NCBI GenBank assembly: GCA_029975525.1
Contig: JARKOX010000083.1
Location: 1 to 36,770, forward strand
Origin: Prolixibacteraceae bacterium
GTDB taxonomy: Bacteria; Bacteroidota; Bacteroidia; Bacteroidales; Prolixibacteraceae
Length of the DNA: 36,770 nucleotides
Direction: 5' to 3'
Shown here in pieces: positions 15,516-23,116 of this stretch. Under the pieces are notes generated by a model. The model saw nothing but the letters and a program-made list of their open reading frames with translations, ran no database searches and was not told the origin of the DNA. Made by a program: the position numbers and the translations under genes. The stretch's first letter is position 1. Each line of letters opens with the position of its first letter.

Positions 15516-16490
15516 ATGACATCCTTGGAGATAATTAAAGCGCCAATTGCCGGCGAACTAAAAGATTTTGAACCCTATTTCCGGAATTCGCTGAAAAGCG
15601 ATGTGCCTTTGCTGAGCACGATCCTGAACTATGTTTATCGTACCAAAGGGAAGCAGCTGCGCCCCATGTTTGTGTTTCTGTCGGCCAGGCTCTTTGGTGA
15701 AACCAATGAGTTTTCGCAGTTGGCGGCCTGTTCGGTGGAGCTGTTGCATACGGCCACCCTGGTGCACGACGATGTGGTGGATGAGTCGTACGAACGGCGC
15801 GGGCTCTTTTCGGTCAATGCCCTGTGGCGGAACAAACTTGCGGTGTTGGTAGGCGACTTTATCCTGGCCAGAGGATTGTTGCTACAGCTCGAAAGCCGGC
15901 GGTACAATTTTCTGCACCTTATTTCGCGGGCAGTGCAGGATATGAGCGAGGGGGAAATCCTGCAAATCAAAAAAAGCCGGAAACTGGATATTGATGCCGA
16001 AACCTACTTCGAGATTATCCGCAAAAAGACAGCTTCCCTCATCGCAACCAGCATGGCAATCGGAGCGGCTTCGGTTACCGATGACCAGGAGCTGGTGGAA
16101 AAAATGTACCGGATCGGACAGGATGCCGGCATCGCCTTCCAGATTAAAGATGACATTTTTGATTACCAGGAAAAGGGGATTATCGGGAAACCTATCGGCA
16201 ACGACATCAAAGAGAAGAAGATCACCCTGCCGCTGCTTTTTCTGCTCAACAATTCGAATCCTGCCGAACGAATGCGTATTCTGGGCCTCATCCGGCGGAA
16301 AAATAAAAATACGGCAGCCGTTCGGGAGCTGATAAAACTGGTGGTTGAAAGAGGCGGCATTGAATATGCCACCCTGAAGATGAATGAGTTCCGGGAGAAA
16401 GCCATTGAAGGGCTTCTCGAATTTCCGGATTGCGAAGCCCGCCAGTCGCTTATTGAACTGATGAACTACATTGCCGATCGCAAAAAATAG
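15516..16490 (+). CDS. Trans-polyprenyl diphosphate synthase (isoprenoid side-chain synthesis)
   Basis: The 324-residue protein has the two Asp-rich motifs of trans-prenyltransferases: HDDVVDE (DDVVD 85-89) and KDDIFDY (DDIFD 212-216), with GKQLRP before the first. These bind Mg-pyrophosphate and condense isopentenyl units. Enzymes of this length in Bacteroidota usually make the long chain of menaquinone (octaprenyl/heptaprenyl synthase type), but chain length cannot be fixed here. The start is supported by a strong AGGAGG site. The stop lies 6 bp from the convergent dus gene. Confidence 0.92.
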   Translation: MTSLEIIKAPIAGELKDFEPYFRNSLKSDVPLLSTILNYVYRTKGKQLRPMFVFLSARLFGETNEFSQLAACSVELLHTATLVHDDVVDESYERRGLFSVNALWRNKLAVLVGDFILARGLLLQLESRRYNFLHLISRAVQDMSEGEILQIKKSRKLDIDAETYFEIIRKKTASLIATSMAIGAASVTDDQELVEKMYRIGQDAGIAFQIKDDIFDYQEKGIIGKPIGNDIKEKKITLPLLFLLNNSNPAERMRILGLIRRKNKNTAAVRELIKLVVERGGIEYATLKMNEFREKAIEGLLEFPDCEARQSLIELMNYIADRKK

Positions 16491-16496
16491 ATCTTC

Positions 16497-17435
16497 TCAA
16501 AAAGACCAGGATTCCAGGTTGATCTTCACCGCTGCCAGATAATCTTCGCGGCGTTTGGCTTTTTTGATCCGCTTGAACGTTTTGCGGGGATCCGGAAAAG
16601 CAAAAGAAAAATAACTCCAGAATTGCTGCATTTTGACAATCTCCTGGCGTGAAGGGGCCAGTCGTTCCGAATAGGCCTCAAACAGCTCGTCGTGAAAGGC
16701 CTGCAACCGCTCTCTTTTTTCTTCGGGTGCCGTCATGGTTCCGCAAATTTCTTCGGCCAGAAAAGGGTTCATCAAAATTCCCCGGCCGAGCATCCAGCCG
16801 GAAATGGGAGGTAAAAGCTGCTCTTTGCGTCGGAAATCTTCCACCGAAAAAATATCGCCGTTGTAAATCAGCCGGTGGGGGGTGTTTTCAGCAACGGTCC
16901 GGAAGAGCACTTCGTTTACCGTTCCTTTGTAAAGCTGGCTGGCCAACCGCGGATGGTAGATCATCTCTTTCAGCGGAAAGCTGTTCAGCACTGCCAGGAT
17001 TGCGGGGAGTTCAGATTCCTCCTGCAGTCCGGTCCGGAATTTTACCGACACCTCCATTTCCGGTATTTCAAAGGCAGCCTCCAGGATTTTTTTCACCTCC
17101 TGCGGTTGCGGGAGCAGTCCGGCGCCCCGTCCGCGGCGGGTTACCATCGGGTAAGGACAGCCCAGGTTGAGGTTTATCTCGCGATATCCGTATGTCGTCA
17201 GCAAGGTTGCCAGGCTGACCAATTCGTCGGCCGCTTTAACCAGTACCTGCGGAACGGTCCGCACCAGCGAAGGATTGTTGTCGGGAAGGATTTCGCGTAA
17301 CTCCCTTTTTGGCACTTCGCCGCCCTGAAGGGAGAGGTAGGGGATAAAACAGGCTTCAATTCCCCCAAAATGACGAAGGAAAACCATTCGGAAAGTAAAG
17401 TCGGTAAAGCCCTGTAGCGGAGCAAGGTACAACAT
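16497..17435 (-). CDS. tRNA-dihydrouridine synthase family flavoenzyme
   Basis: From the ATG at 17435 the protein has 312 residues and starts with MLYLAPLQGFTDF, the usual beginning of Dus proteins. A longer frame to 17534 would cover the promoter of the divergent gene and is unlikely. FMN-barrel motifs include NLGCPYP with the catalytic Cys93, VSVKFRTG, YNGDIFS and MLGRGILMNP. Dus enzymes reduce specific uridines in tRNA to dihydrouridine with NADPH; which position is modified is not clear. Confidence 0.9.
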   Translation of the reverse strand: MLYLAPLQGFTDFTFRMVFLRHFGGIEACFIPYLSLQGGEVPKRELREILPDNNPSLVRTVPQVLVKAADELVSLATLLTTYGYREINLNLGCPYPMVTRRGRGAGLLPQPQEVKKILEAAFEIPEMEVSVKFRTGLQEESELPAILAVLNSFPLKEMIYHPRLASQLYKGTVNEVLFRTVAENTPHRLIYNGDIFSVEDFRRKEQLLPPISGWMLGRGILMNPFLAEEICGTMTAPEEKRERLQAFHDELFEAYSERLAPSRQEIVKMQQFWSYFSFAFPDPRKTFKRIKKAKRREDYLAAVKINLESWSF

Positions 17436-17499
17436 AGTGGTATTGAAATGACGGTAAAAATAAGAAAATCGCCCGACAGGCGAACGCCCGGATTTTGTA

Positions 17500-17507
17500 T
17501 ATCTTTG
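17500..17507 (+). promoter_or_regulatory. Predicted -7 box (TATCTTTG) of the DUF4271-hemD operon
   Basis: TATCTTTG is an exact TAnnTTTG match 20 bp before the ATG at 17528, predicting a leader of about 15 nt. No clear -33 TTG is seen at the right distance. Confidence 0.45.
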
Positions 17508-17527
17508 CCGTGGTTTAAAGAAAAGCC

Positions 17528-18475
17528 ATGACAACGGCAGTAGTTTTTCAGCGTGATACGGTGTTTGCGGAGCATCTCCGGGAGATTGACCCTCTTCCGG
17601 TTGCTGAAGTGGTGTTACAGGATACGAAGACCGGCGGACCGCATTTTCAGGGAGATACTGTCCAGGCTGTTATCCGTACGGCACCTACCATTCACCAGGT
17701 ACGGTATCGTCAATGGCGGGAGGAGCAAAAATTGCTGATCGATACCTCGCGGTTTATCCAGCCCCGTTTTGATCCCGGGTTATTGAATACCGAACGGGTG
17801 GTGCGTGATCTGAAACTTCCGTCGCGGGAGGTCCGTTTCGTTTCGACTGACTGGCTGACCATTGCCCTGGTCGTTTCGCTGGTGCTTTTTACCTCGGTGA
17901 GACACAGCTTCGGCAAATATCTTTGGAACCTGTTTCAGTCAGTGCTGAACTATCCTGCCGCCTCGCGCATGTTTCGCGAGCGGAACCTGGCGCTGTTACA
18001 GGGCGCTTTTCGTCTCGACCTCTTTTTTTATATCATCCTGGCCGTTTTTATTTTTCAGTTGGCCAACTGGCTTCTGCCTTATCTGCCGGTAAGCGGCGTT
18101 TTATTGTTTTTAGTCAGCCTGGCGTGTGTAATCGTCTATTTTTTTCTCAAACGCACCGCTTACGCCTTTTTGGGGCAGCTGACCGAAGCCACAGCCGAAG
18201 CCGGCGAATTCCTTTTTAACATGGGGAACTACAACAAAGTGCTGGGAATCTCGCTTTTCCCGATCGTTGCCCTGGCGGCATATGCACCGGTTGCCTCGCC
18301 GCAACTGTTTCTGATCGCGGGACTTATTTTGGCCGCTCTATTTTATTTGCTGCTGCTTTACAGAGGGTTTTCGATTTTAATCAAAAAACAATTTCCGATA
18401 TTTTATCTCTTTTTGTACCTTTGTACCCTTGAATTTTTGCCCTTACTCCTGATCTTGAAAATAGTGACGGTGTAA
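17528..18475 (+). CDS. DUF4271-type integral membrane protein
   Basis: The 315-residue protein has a soluble N-terminal region (about 1-110) followed by several hydrophobic spans: WLTIALVVSLVLFTSV, FFYIILAVFIFQLANWLL, VLLFLVSLACVIVYFFL, FPIVALAAYAPVA, LFLIAGLILAALFYLLLLY and a final span near the end. The layout and position directly before the uroporphyrinogen-III synthase gene match the DUF4271 family of Bacteroidota. Its function is unknown; it may serve with the haem step by operon association only. The gap to hemD is 34 bp. Confidence 0.82.
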   Translation: MTTAVVFQRDTVFAEHLREIDPLPVAEVVLQDTKTGGPHFQGDTVQAVIRTAPTIHQVRYRQWREEQKLLIDTSRFIQPRFDPGLLNTERVVRDLKLPSREVRFVSTDWLTIALVVSLVLFTSVRHSFGKYLWNLFQSVLNYPAASRMFRERNLALLQGAFRLDLFFYIILAVFIFQLANWLLPYLPVSGVLLFLVSLACVIVYFFLKRTAYAFLGQLTEATAEAGEFLFNMGNYNKVLGISLFPIVALAAYAPVASPQLFLIAGLILAALFYLLLLYRGFSILIKKQFPIFYLFLYLCTLEFLPLLLILKIVTV

Positions 18476-18509
18476 AAGCAGGGCAGGTTAATCTTAAAAT
18501 AGCAAAGCG

Positions 18510-19259
18510 TTGAAAGTAAAGACGATTCTTGTTTCGCAGCCTGAACCGGCTACTGCCAAGTCGCCTTATTCCGAGTTGGCCGAAAGTACCAGCGTGAAAA
18601 TCGATTTTCGTCCTTTCATTCAGGTGGAAGGTGTTACATCCAAAGAATTTAGGCAGACCCGTATCCAGATACTGGATCACTCGGCTGTTTTGTTTAACAG
18701 CCGCACCTCTATCGATCATTTTTTCCGAATTGCCCAGGAATTAAGGATTACGGTTCCCGACACCATGAAGTATTTCTGCATTTCGGAAGCTACCGCTTTT
18801 TATCTGCAGAAGTATATTGTTTACCGGAAACGGAAGATCTTTTACGGAAACGGTACCATGAGCGACCTGCTGGATGTAATGAAAAAGCACAAGGATGAAA
18901 AATACCTGGTGCCCCTCTCCGATATTCACAAACAGGAGATCCCCGGAATGCTTGAAAAGGGTGGGTTTAAATTTACCGAAGCCATCCTCTACAAAACCGT
19001 CAGTTGCGATCTTTCAGATCTGAAAGAGGTTAATTACGATATTCTGGTCTTCTTCAGCCCGTCGGGAATCAAATCGCTGTTGCAAAACTTCCCCGATTTC
19101 GAACAAAACGACACCCGGATTGCCTGTTTTGGGCCTACCACCGCCCAGGCCGTCCGCGAAGCAGGTCTGCGACTCGACATTGAAGCCCCCACTCCCGAGG
19201 CCCCCTCGATGACGATGGCCTTGGAGCAGTACATTAAAAAAGTCAACAAAATAAAATAA
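18510..19259 (+). CDS. hemD: Uroporphyrinogen-III synthase
   Basis: The 249-residue protein has the bilobed HemD pattern, with weak overall conservation typical of the family. It opens with KTILVSQPEPA, has VLFNSRTSIDHFF and YFCISEATAFYLQKYI, a hinge near VPLSDIHKQEIPGML, and ends with FFSPSGIKSLL and ACFGPTTAQAVREAGL. The enzyme closes and inverts ring D of hydroxymethylbilane in the haem/corrin pathway. The start codon appears to be TTG at 18510, since the family-typical N-terminus follows it directly and no ATG fits. A terminator follows at 19282-19310. Confidence 0.85.
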   Translation: MKVKTILVSQPEPATAKSPYSELAESTSVKIDFRPFIQVEGVTSKEFRQTRIQILDHSAVLFNSRTSIDHFFRIAQELRITVPDTMKYFCISEATAFYLQKYIVYRKRKIFYGNGTMSDLLDVMKKHKDEKYLVPLSDIHKQEIPGMLEKGGFKFTEAILYKTVSCDLSDLKEVNYDILVFFSPSGIKSLLQNFPDFEQNDTRIACFGPTTAQAVREAGLRLDIEAPTPEAPSMTMALEQYIKKVNKIK

Positions 19260-19281
19260 TTGACAGAAAAATTTAACTTTG

Positions 19282-19310
19282 AAAGGCTGGCCTTGTCGCC
19301 GGCCTTTTTT
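19282..19310 (+). terminator. Rho-independent terminator after hemD
   Basis: AAGGCTGGC pairs with GCCGGCCTT (9 bp with one T-G pair) around CTTGTC, followed by TTTTTT. It lies 23 bp after the hemD stop and only 12 bp before the rnpA start, so rnpA expression depends on read-through or a promoter further inside. Confidence 0.82.
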
Positions 19311-19321
19311 GTTGCAGTACC

Positions 19322-19705
19322 ATGAAGACGGCGCCCCGTTTTACCCTCGGTAAAGAGGAGAGGCTCAAAAGCCTCAAAGAGATCTCCCGGCTTTTTGCCG
19401 AGGGACAAAGTTTCCTTGTTTACCCGCTCAAAGTCGTGTTTACCGAGTCGGCCGTGGAAAGCCCCGTACCGTTGCAGGCGGCCTTTTCGGTGAGCAAGAA
19501 AAATTTCCGGCGGGCAGTGGAGCGAAACTGGCTGCGACGAAGGATGAAAGAGGCGTACCGCCTGCAAAAACCAGCTTTTACGGAAACCGTATCTCCCCGG
19601 AAAATTTCGGTCATGTTTGTCTACATCGCGCGCGAAAAATTGGAATTTCCGGTCATTGAAAAAGCAATGAAAACCGCCCTGAAGAAACTTTCCAAACCAA
19701 TCTGA
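19322..19705 (+). CDS. rnpA: Ribonuclease P protein component
   Basis: The 127-residue basic protein has the RnpA core: FTLGKEERLKSLKEISRLF at the start and the RNR-type motif KNFRRAVERNWLRRRMKEAYR. It assists the RNase P RNA in trimming the 5' ends of tRNA precursors. The usual rpmH and yidD neighbours are absent; rnpA instead follows hemD, separated by a terminator. Confidence 0.93.
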   Translation: MKTAPRFTLGKEERLKSLKEISRLFAEGQSFLVYPLKVVFTESAVESPVPLQAAFSVSKKNFRRAVERNWLRRRMKEAYRLQKPAFTETVSPRKISVMFVYIAREKLEFPVIEKAMKTALKKLSKPI

Positions 19706-19960
19706 GGGGATCGTTTCTGCTGTTTGTTGGGTGAACAGGACAATCTTCCTTTTCAAAATCATGTTTTTTTCGTTATTTGCAGAAACCGAATCGGAGCCGA
19801 AAGAAGAGGAGAGGTGTTCCCGTGCGCATCAGTCGTCAGGAACAGATTTTCAGGTCAATCTCTCCGGGTTCGGTCAGCCGATGAGGAGTGCCTCATTGAA
19901 TTGGGGTTGAAACAAATGAGAGTACAAAAATTTCAGAAACATAATTAAATGCGAATACCG
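19706..19960 (+). other. Intergenic region with consecutive hairpins before the PHP gene
   Basis: No credible gene is present; a 74-codon frame at 19724-19948 matches nothing I know. Potential stems lie at 19808-19815/19858-19865 (8 bp), 19816-19820/19839-19843 nested within it, 19870-19873/19878-19881 (weak), and 19881-19886/19891-19896 (ATGAGG-AGTG-CCTCAT). No U-run follows. It could be a structured 5' leader of the PHP gene, but I do not recognise a riboswitch class. Confidence 0.35.
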
Positions 19961-21028
19961 ATGAAGAAACTTTTTTTTACTGTATTGGGGCTGTTCCTCC
20001 TGGTCACCACCTTTGCGCAGCCCGTCAGAAAAGAGGTAGTATTACCCAACCTGCCCGGATATGAAACGTTAAAATGTGATTTTCACATGCACACCGTTTT
20101 TTCGGATGGCAGTGTGTGGCCCACCGTTCGTGTTGAAGAAGCCTGGGTAGAAGGTCTCGACGCCATTTCCATAACCGACCACCTGGAGTACACCCCCAAA
20201 AAAGAGTATTTGCCAGTCAACCACAATGCGCCGTACGCCATTGCCCAGCGGGCAGCCGAACAGGCCGGGTTGATCCTGATTAAGGGTACCGAAGTCACCA
20301 AGTCGATGCCTCCCGGCCATTTCAACGCCCTGTTTGTGAAAGACGCCGAGAAAATCTTCAATACCGATTACAAAGCAGCTTTGCGCGAAGCCAAAAATCA
20401 AGGAGCATACATTATCTGGAACCATCCGGGGTGGATTGCCCAGGCTCCCAACGGGGCCAAATGGATGGATGCGCACCAGGAGCTGTATGAGGAAAAGCTG
20501 TTTTCGGCCATCGAAGTGGTGAACCACAACGAGTGGTATCCCGAAGCGCTCGATTGGGCGATCAGCAAAAATCTGACGGTGATGAGCAACTCCGATGTGC
20601 ACGATCCGGTTCCGGCTTATCTGGCCCGCGAAGGGATGGCTCACCGTCCCATCACCTTGGTCTTTGCCAAAGAGCGTACGGCCGAAGCCATCCGCGAAGC
20701 GCTGGAAGCCGGCCGAACCCTGGGATGGCTCAATGACCTGGTTTTTGGAAAGGAAGAGTGGCTGACGCAGCTGTTTTCGGCCTGCGTAACCACCAGCAAG
20801 CCGTTTTCTTCCAGCGACAAAAATATCAATGTGAAGCTGACCAACCTCAGCGATCTTCCTTTTGAGCTGATCAATAAAGAGAAAGAGAGCCAGGTGGTTC
20901 AGCTGCCGGCCCACAGTTCGGTGATGCTTACGTTGCCCAAAGAGGCACCTGCCAGGGTTTACAAGGTCAAAAACCTGTTCAGCGGTTCGGCCTCCAATCT
21001 GGAGGTGACCATCCGGCCCGCAAAATAG
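19961..21028 (+). CDS. Secreted PHP-domain metallohydrolase
   Basis: The protein has 355 residues from the ATG at 19961, chosen because a clean signal peptide begins there (MKKLFFTVLGLFLLVTTFAQ); ATG 19949 is an in-frame alternative. PHP metal-binding motifs are present: DFHMHTVFSDG, ITDHLEYTP, KGTEVTKS, WNHPGW and SNSDVHD. The domain belongs to the PHP phosphoesterase superfamily, but the export signal points to a periplasmic or outer-surface substrate. The last ~90 residues (after the PHP barrel) form a separate beta-rich tail. cysQ follows after 26 bp. Confidence 0.88.
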   Translation: MKKLFFTVLGLFLLVTTFAQPVRKEVVLPNLPGYETLKCDFHMHTVFSDGSVWPTVRVEEAWVEGLDAISITDHLEYTPKKEYLPVNHNAPYAIAQRAAEQAGLILIKGTEVTKSMPPGHFNALFVKDAEKIFNTDYKAALREAKNQGAYIIWNHPGWIAQAPNGAKWMDAHQELYEEKLFSAIEVVNHNEWYPEALDWAISKNLTVMSNSDVHDPVPAYLAREGMAHRPITLVFAKERTAEAIREALEAGRTLGWLNDLVFGKEEWLTQLFSACVTTSKPFSSSDKNINVKLTNLSDLPFELINKEKESQVVQLPAHSSVMLTLPKEAPARVYKVKNLFSGSASNLEVTIRPAK

Positions 21029-21054
21029 TCAGTCCAATTTTTCAGCGTCAGATT

Positions 21055-21888
21055 ATGGATCCGGAAATTTTGAAAAAGGTGGAAGCCCTGCTTGCCGAAG
21101 CCGGTGAAGCGATTCTGTCGGTTTACGGGCAGCACCAGGTGGGGCTCGAATGGAAAGCCGACCACTCGCCGGTTACCCTTGCCGACCGGCTTTCGAGCGG
21201 GATCATCAACCGCCGGCTGGCCGCTCTTTTTCCTGATATTCCGGTGATTGACGAAGAGACTGAGGTGCCCCCCTTTTCTGTCAGGAAGGAGTGGCCGTGT
21301 TTTTTTCTGCTCGATCCGCTTGACGGCACCAAAGAGTTCCTCAAAAAAAACGGGGAGTTTTGTATCAACCTGGCGCTGATGGAAAACAATCTGCCGGTCG
21401 TCTCCTGGATTTACCATCCGGTGGGGCGGCGGGGGTGGTTTTGCCAGAAAGGGAAAAGTATTACGGCCTTCGGCGAACAGGCGGCGGCGGTTCCGCAGCT
21501 ACAGTCAGGCGTTTTGGTAGCCGTTACCAGCCGTTCGCATCTTTCGCCCGAAATCTCCGGCATCCTTCAACGGATGGGAGCCCTTCATCCGCTCGAAATC
21601 CGGGCAACAGGCAGTTCGCTGAAACAGGTGCAGATCGCCCTGGGGGAAGCCGATCTCTACCTGAGCGGCAGCGGAACTTCGGAATGGGATACCGCCGCCG
21701 GGCACCTGATGGCCGAAAGTGGCGGCGGAAAAGTTACTGCCTGGGACTTGTCGACGCCGCTGCTTTACAACAAACCCCGGTTGGGAAACCCCCGGTTTGT
21801 GATGCTCAGCAACCGGTTTATGAACAGCACGTGGCTGCATGACCTGAGCGCAATCCTGCAGGAATCGGCTGGCGACCCAAGTTGCTGA
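21055..21888 (+). CDS. cysQ: 3'(2'),5'-bisphosphate nucleotidase (inositol monophosphatase superfamily)
   Basis: The 277-residue protein carries the Mg-binding motifs of the family: PVTLADR, IDEETE (65-70), LDPLDGTKEF (86-95) and the late SEWDTAAGHLMAESGGG. CysQ removes the 3' phosphate of adenosine 3',5'-bisphosphate, a by-product of sulfate assimilation. KEF after DGT is characteristic of CysQ compared with inositol monophosphatases. It is probably in the PHP operon. Confidence 0.9.
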   Translation: MDPEILKKVEALLAEAGEAILSVYGQHQVGLEWKADHSPVTLADRLSSGIINRRLAALFPDIPVIDEETEVPPFSVRKEWPCFFLLDPLDGTKEFLKKNGEFCINLALMENNLPVVSWIYHPVGRRGWFCQKGKSITAFGEQAAAVPQLQSGVLVAVTSRSHLSPEISGILQRMGALHPLEIRATGSSLKQVQIALGEADLYLSGSGTSEWDTAAGHLMAESGGGKVTAWDLSTPLLYNKPRLGNPRFVMLSNRFMNSTWLHDLSAILQESAGDPSC

Positions 21889-21977
21889 CAACCGGTTGTG
21901 TAAAACTTCTGAGCGGGAGGTCCGGTTCGGAAAAGGGTTTTATATATTTTAGCTAATTGAAATGTAATTTAAACGCA

Positions 21978-22451
21978 ATGAAAAAGGTAGGTTTTTTGAT
22001 TTTAATCGTCGGGGTAATGCTGGCCTCGTGTAAATCGACGAAAAAGGCGGCCCAAACTCCGTTTGAACCGGCTACACAGCAAACAACAACCACTACTGCC
22101 GCCCCTAAGGTTTTTTCGGTGCCTGAGGCCAAAGAAACAGCTCCGGCGGCTGCCAGCGATAAACCGATTTCTGTCAGAAAAGAATCTATTTCGTTTACCC
22201 AGCCCGAAGACCAGACCCAAAACAGCTTTTTTGTGATCATCGGCTCTTTCAGCAGCCTGGACAACGCCAAAAATTTCCGGCAGACATTGATTTCCGAAGG
22301 TTTTACGCCAATCATCCTGCAAAGCGGAACCGGTTATTACCGGGTTTGTGTCGACTCTTTCAAAAATGAAGCTTCTGCCCGCCAGCGGGTACAGCAGATC
22401 AGGCAGGGATACCCGAAGTATGCCGATGTTTGGCTGCTGATCAAGGAATAA
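21978..22451 (+). CDS. SPOR-domain lipoprotein
   Basis: From ATG 21978 the protein has 157 residues; a TTG start at 21957 would spoil the signal peptide. A lipoprotein signal ends in VMLASC (Cys18), followed by a flexible Thr/Ala/Pro-rich linker. The SPOR domain covers about residues 82-157 (FFVIIGSFSSLDNAKNF, YYRVCVDSFKNEASARQRV). SPOR domains bind glycan strands lacking stem peptides at division sites. The protein is thus likely anchored to a membrane and touching septal murein. A strong terminator follows. Confidence 0.9.
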   Translation: MKKVGFLILIVGVMLASCKSTKKAAQTPFEPATQQTTTTTAAPKVFSVPEAKETAPAAASDKPISVRKESISFTQPEDQTQNSFFVIIGSFSSLDNAKNFRQTLISEGFTPIILQSGTGYYRVCVDSFKNEASARQRVQQIRQGYPKYADVWLLIKE

Positions 22452-22492
22452 AAGGACCGGCCGGAGCGGCTTCCGCTCTTCCGACTGAAAAG

Positions 22493-22526
22493 ATGCAAGG
22501 TGAAAAGAACGCCTTGCATTTTTTTT
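22493..22526 (+). terminator. Rho-independent terminator after the SPOR lipoprotein gene
   Basis: ATGCAAGG (22493-22500) pairs perfectly with CCTTGCAT (22512-22519) around an 11-nt loop, followed by a run of T. It lies about 40 bp after the stop codon. Confidence 0.88.
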
Positions 22527-22622
22527 GCCGGCACTTTTTTGTTAAAAAACATAAAAATCCCGCAGCCGCACTCCACGAGAGGCGAAAAGCAACAAAAAAA
22601 TCTTTTACTTCGCTGAAATCAA

Positions 22623-22636
22623 GTTACATTTGTAAC
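22623..22636 (+). promoter_or_regulatory. Predicted -7 box (TACATTTG) inside a palindrome, dCMP deaminase promoter
   Basis: TACATTTG (22625-22632) matches TAnnTTTG exactly and lies about 35 bp before the ATG at 22667. It is embedded in the perfect palindrome GTTACA-TT-TGTAAC, a possible operator. Confidence 0.45.
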
Positions 22637-22666
22637 CATTCGCAACAGGAACATACTGATTAAGCC

Positions 22667-23116
22667 ATGAAAAAAGAACAAACCACGGACGATAAGCAGC
22701 GGTTACTCGACGAACGTTACCTGAAAATGGCCACCATCTGGGCACAAAACTCTTACTGCAAAAGACGGCAGGTTGGTGCCTTGCTGGTGAAAAACAAAAT
22801 GATCATTTCTGACGGATATAACGGCACGCCGGCCGGTTTCGAAAATGTTTGCGAAGATGAAAACGGCCAGACCAAACCCTACGTGTTGCATGCCGAAGCC
22901 AATGCCATTACCAAAGTGGCCAAATCAGGCAACAGCAGCGAAGGCGCTACCCTGTATGTCACCTCTTCGCCTTGCCTGGAGTGCTCCAAGCTGATTATCC
23001 AGGCTGGTATCAAACGGGTGGTGTTTACTGAAAATTACCGGATCGAAGACGGCATCAATCTGCTGCGACGCGCTAAAATTGAAGTGGTTCAGGTGGATAT
23101 TGACCTTTTCAAATAG
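22667..23116 (+). CDS. Deoxycytidylate (dCMP) deaminase family protein
   Basis: The 149-residue protein has the zinc-deaminase motifs HAEA (75-78, with catalytic Glu) and SPCLEC (C103, C106), plus GYNGTPAGF, typical of dCMP deaminases. These convert dCMP to dUMP for thymidylate synthesis. The stop codon overlaps the GTG of the next gene by one base, so the two are translationally linked. Confidence 0.92.
   Translation: MKKEQTTDDKQRLLDERYLKMATIWAQNSYCKRRQVGALLVKNKMIISDGYNGTPAGFENVCEDENGQTKPYVLHAEANAITKVAKSGNSSEGATLYVTSSPCLECSKLIIQAGIKRVVFTENYRIEDGINLLRRAKIEVVQVDIDLFK

Noticed and set aside
19724-19948. 74-codon frame between rnpA and the PHP gene, the place where yidD is often found
   Set aside because: It shows none of the YidD pattern and overlaps the hairpins; no other family fits.
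21888-21899. 12-bp palindrome ACAACCGGTTGT at the end of cysQ
   Set aside because: It begins on the stop codon, is not near a clear promoter box and has no partner copy; kept only as a note.
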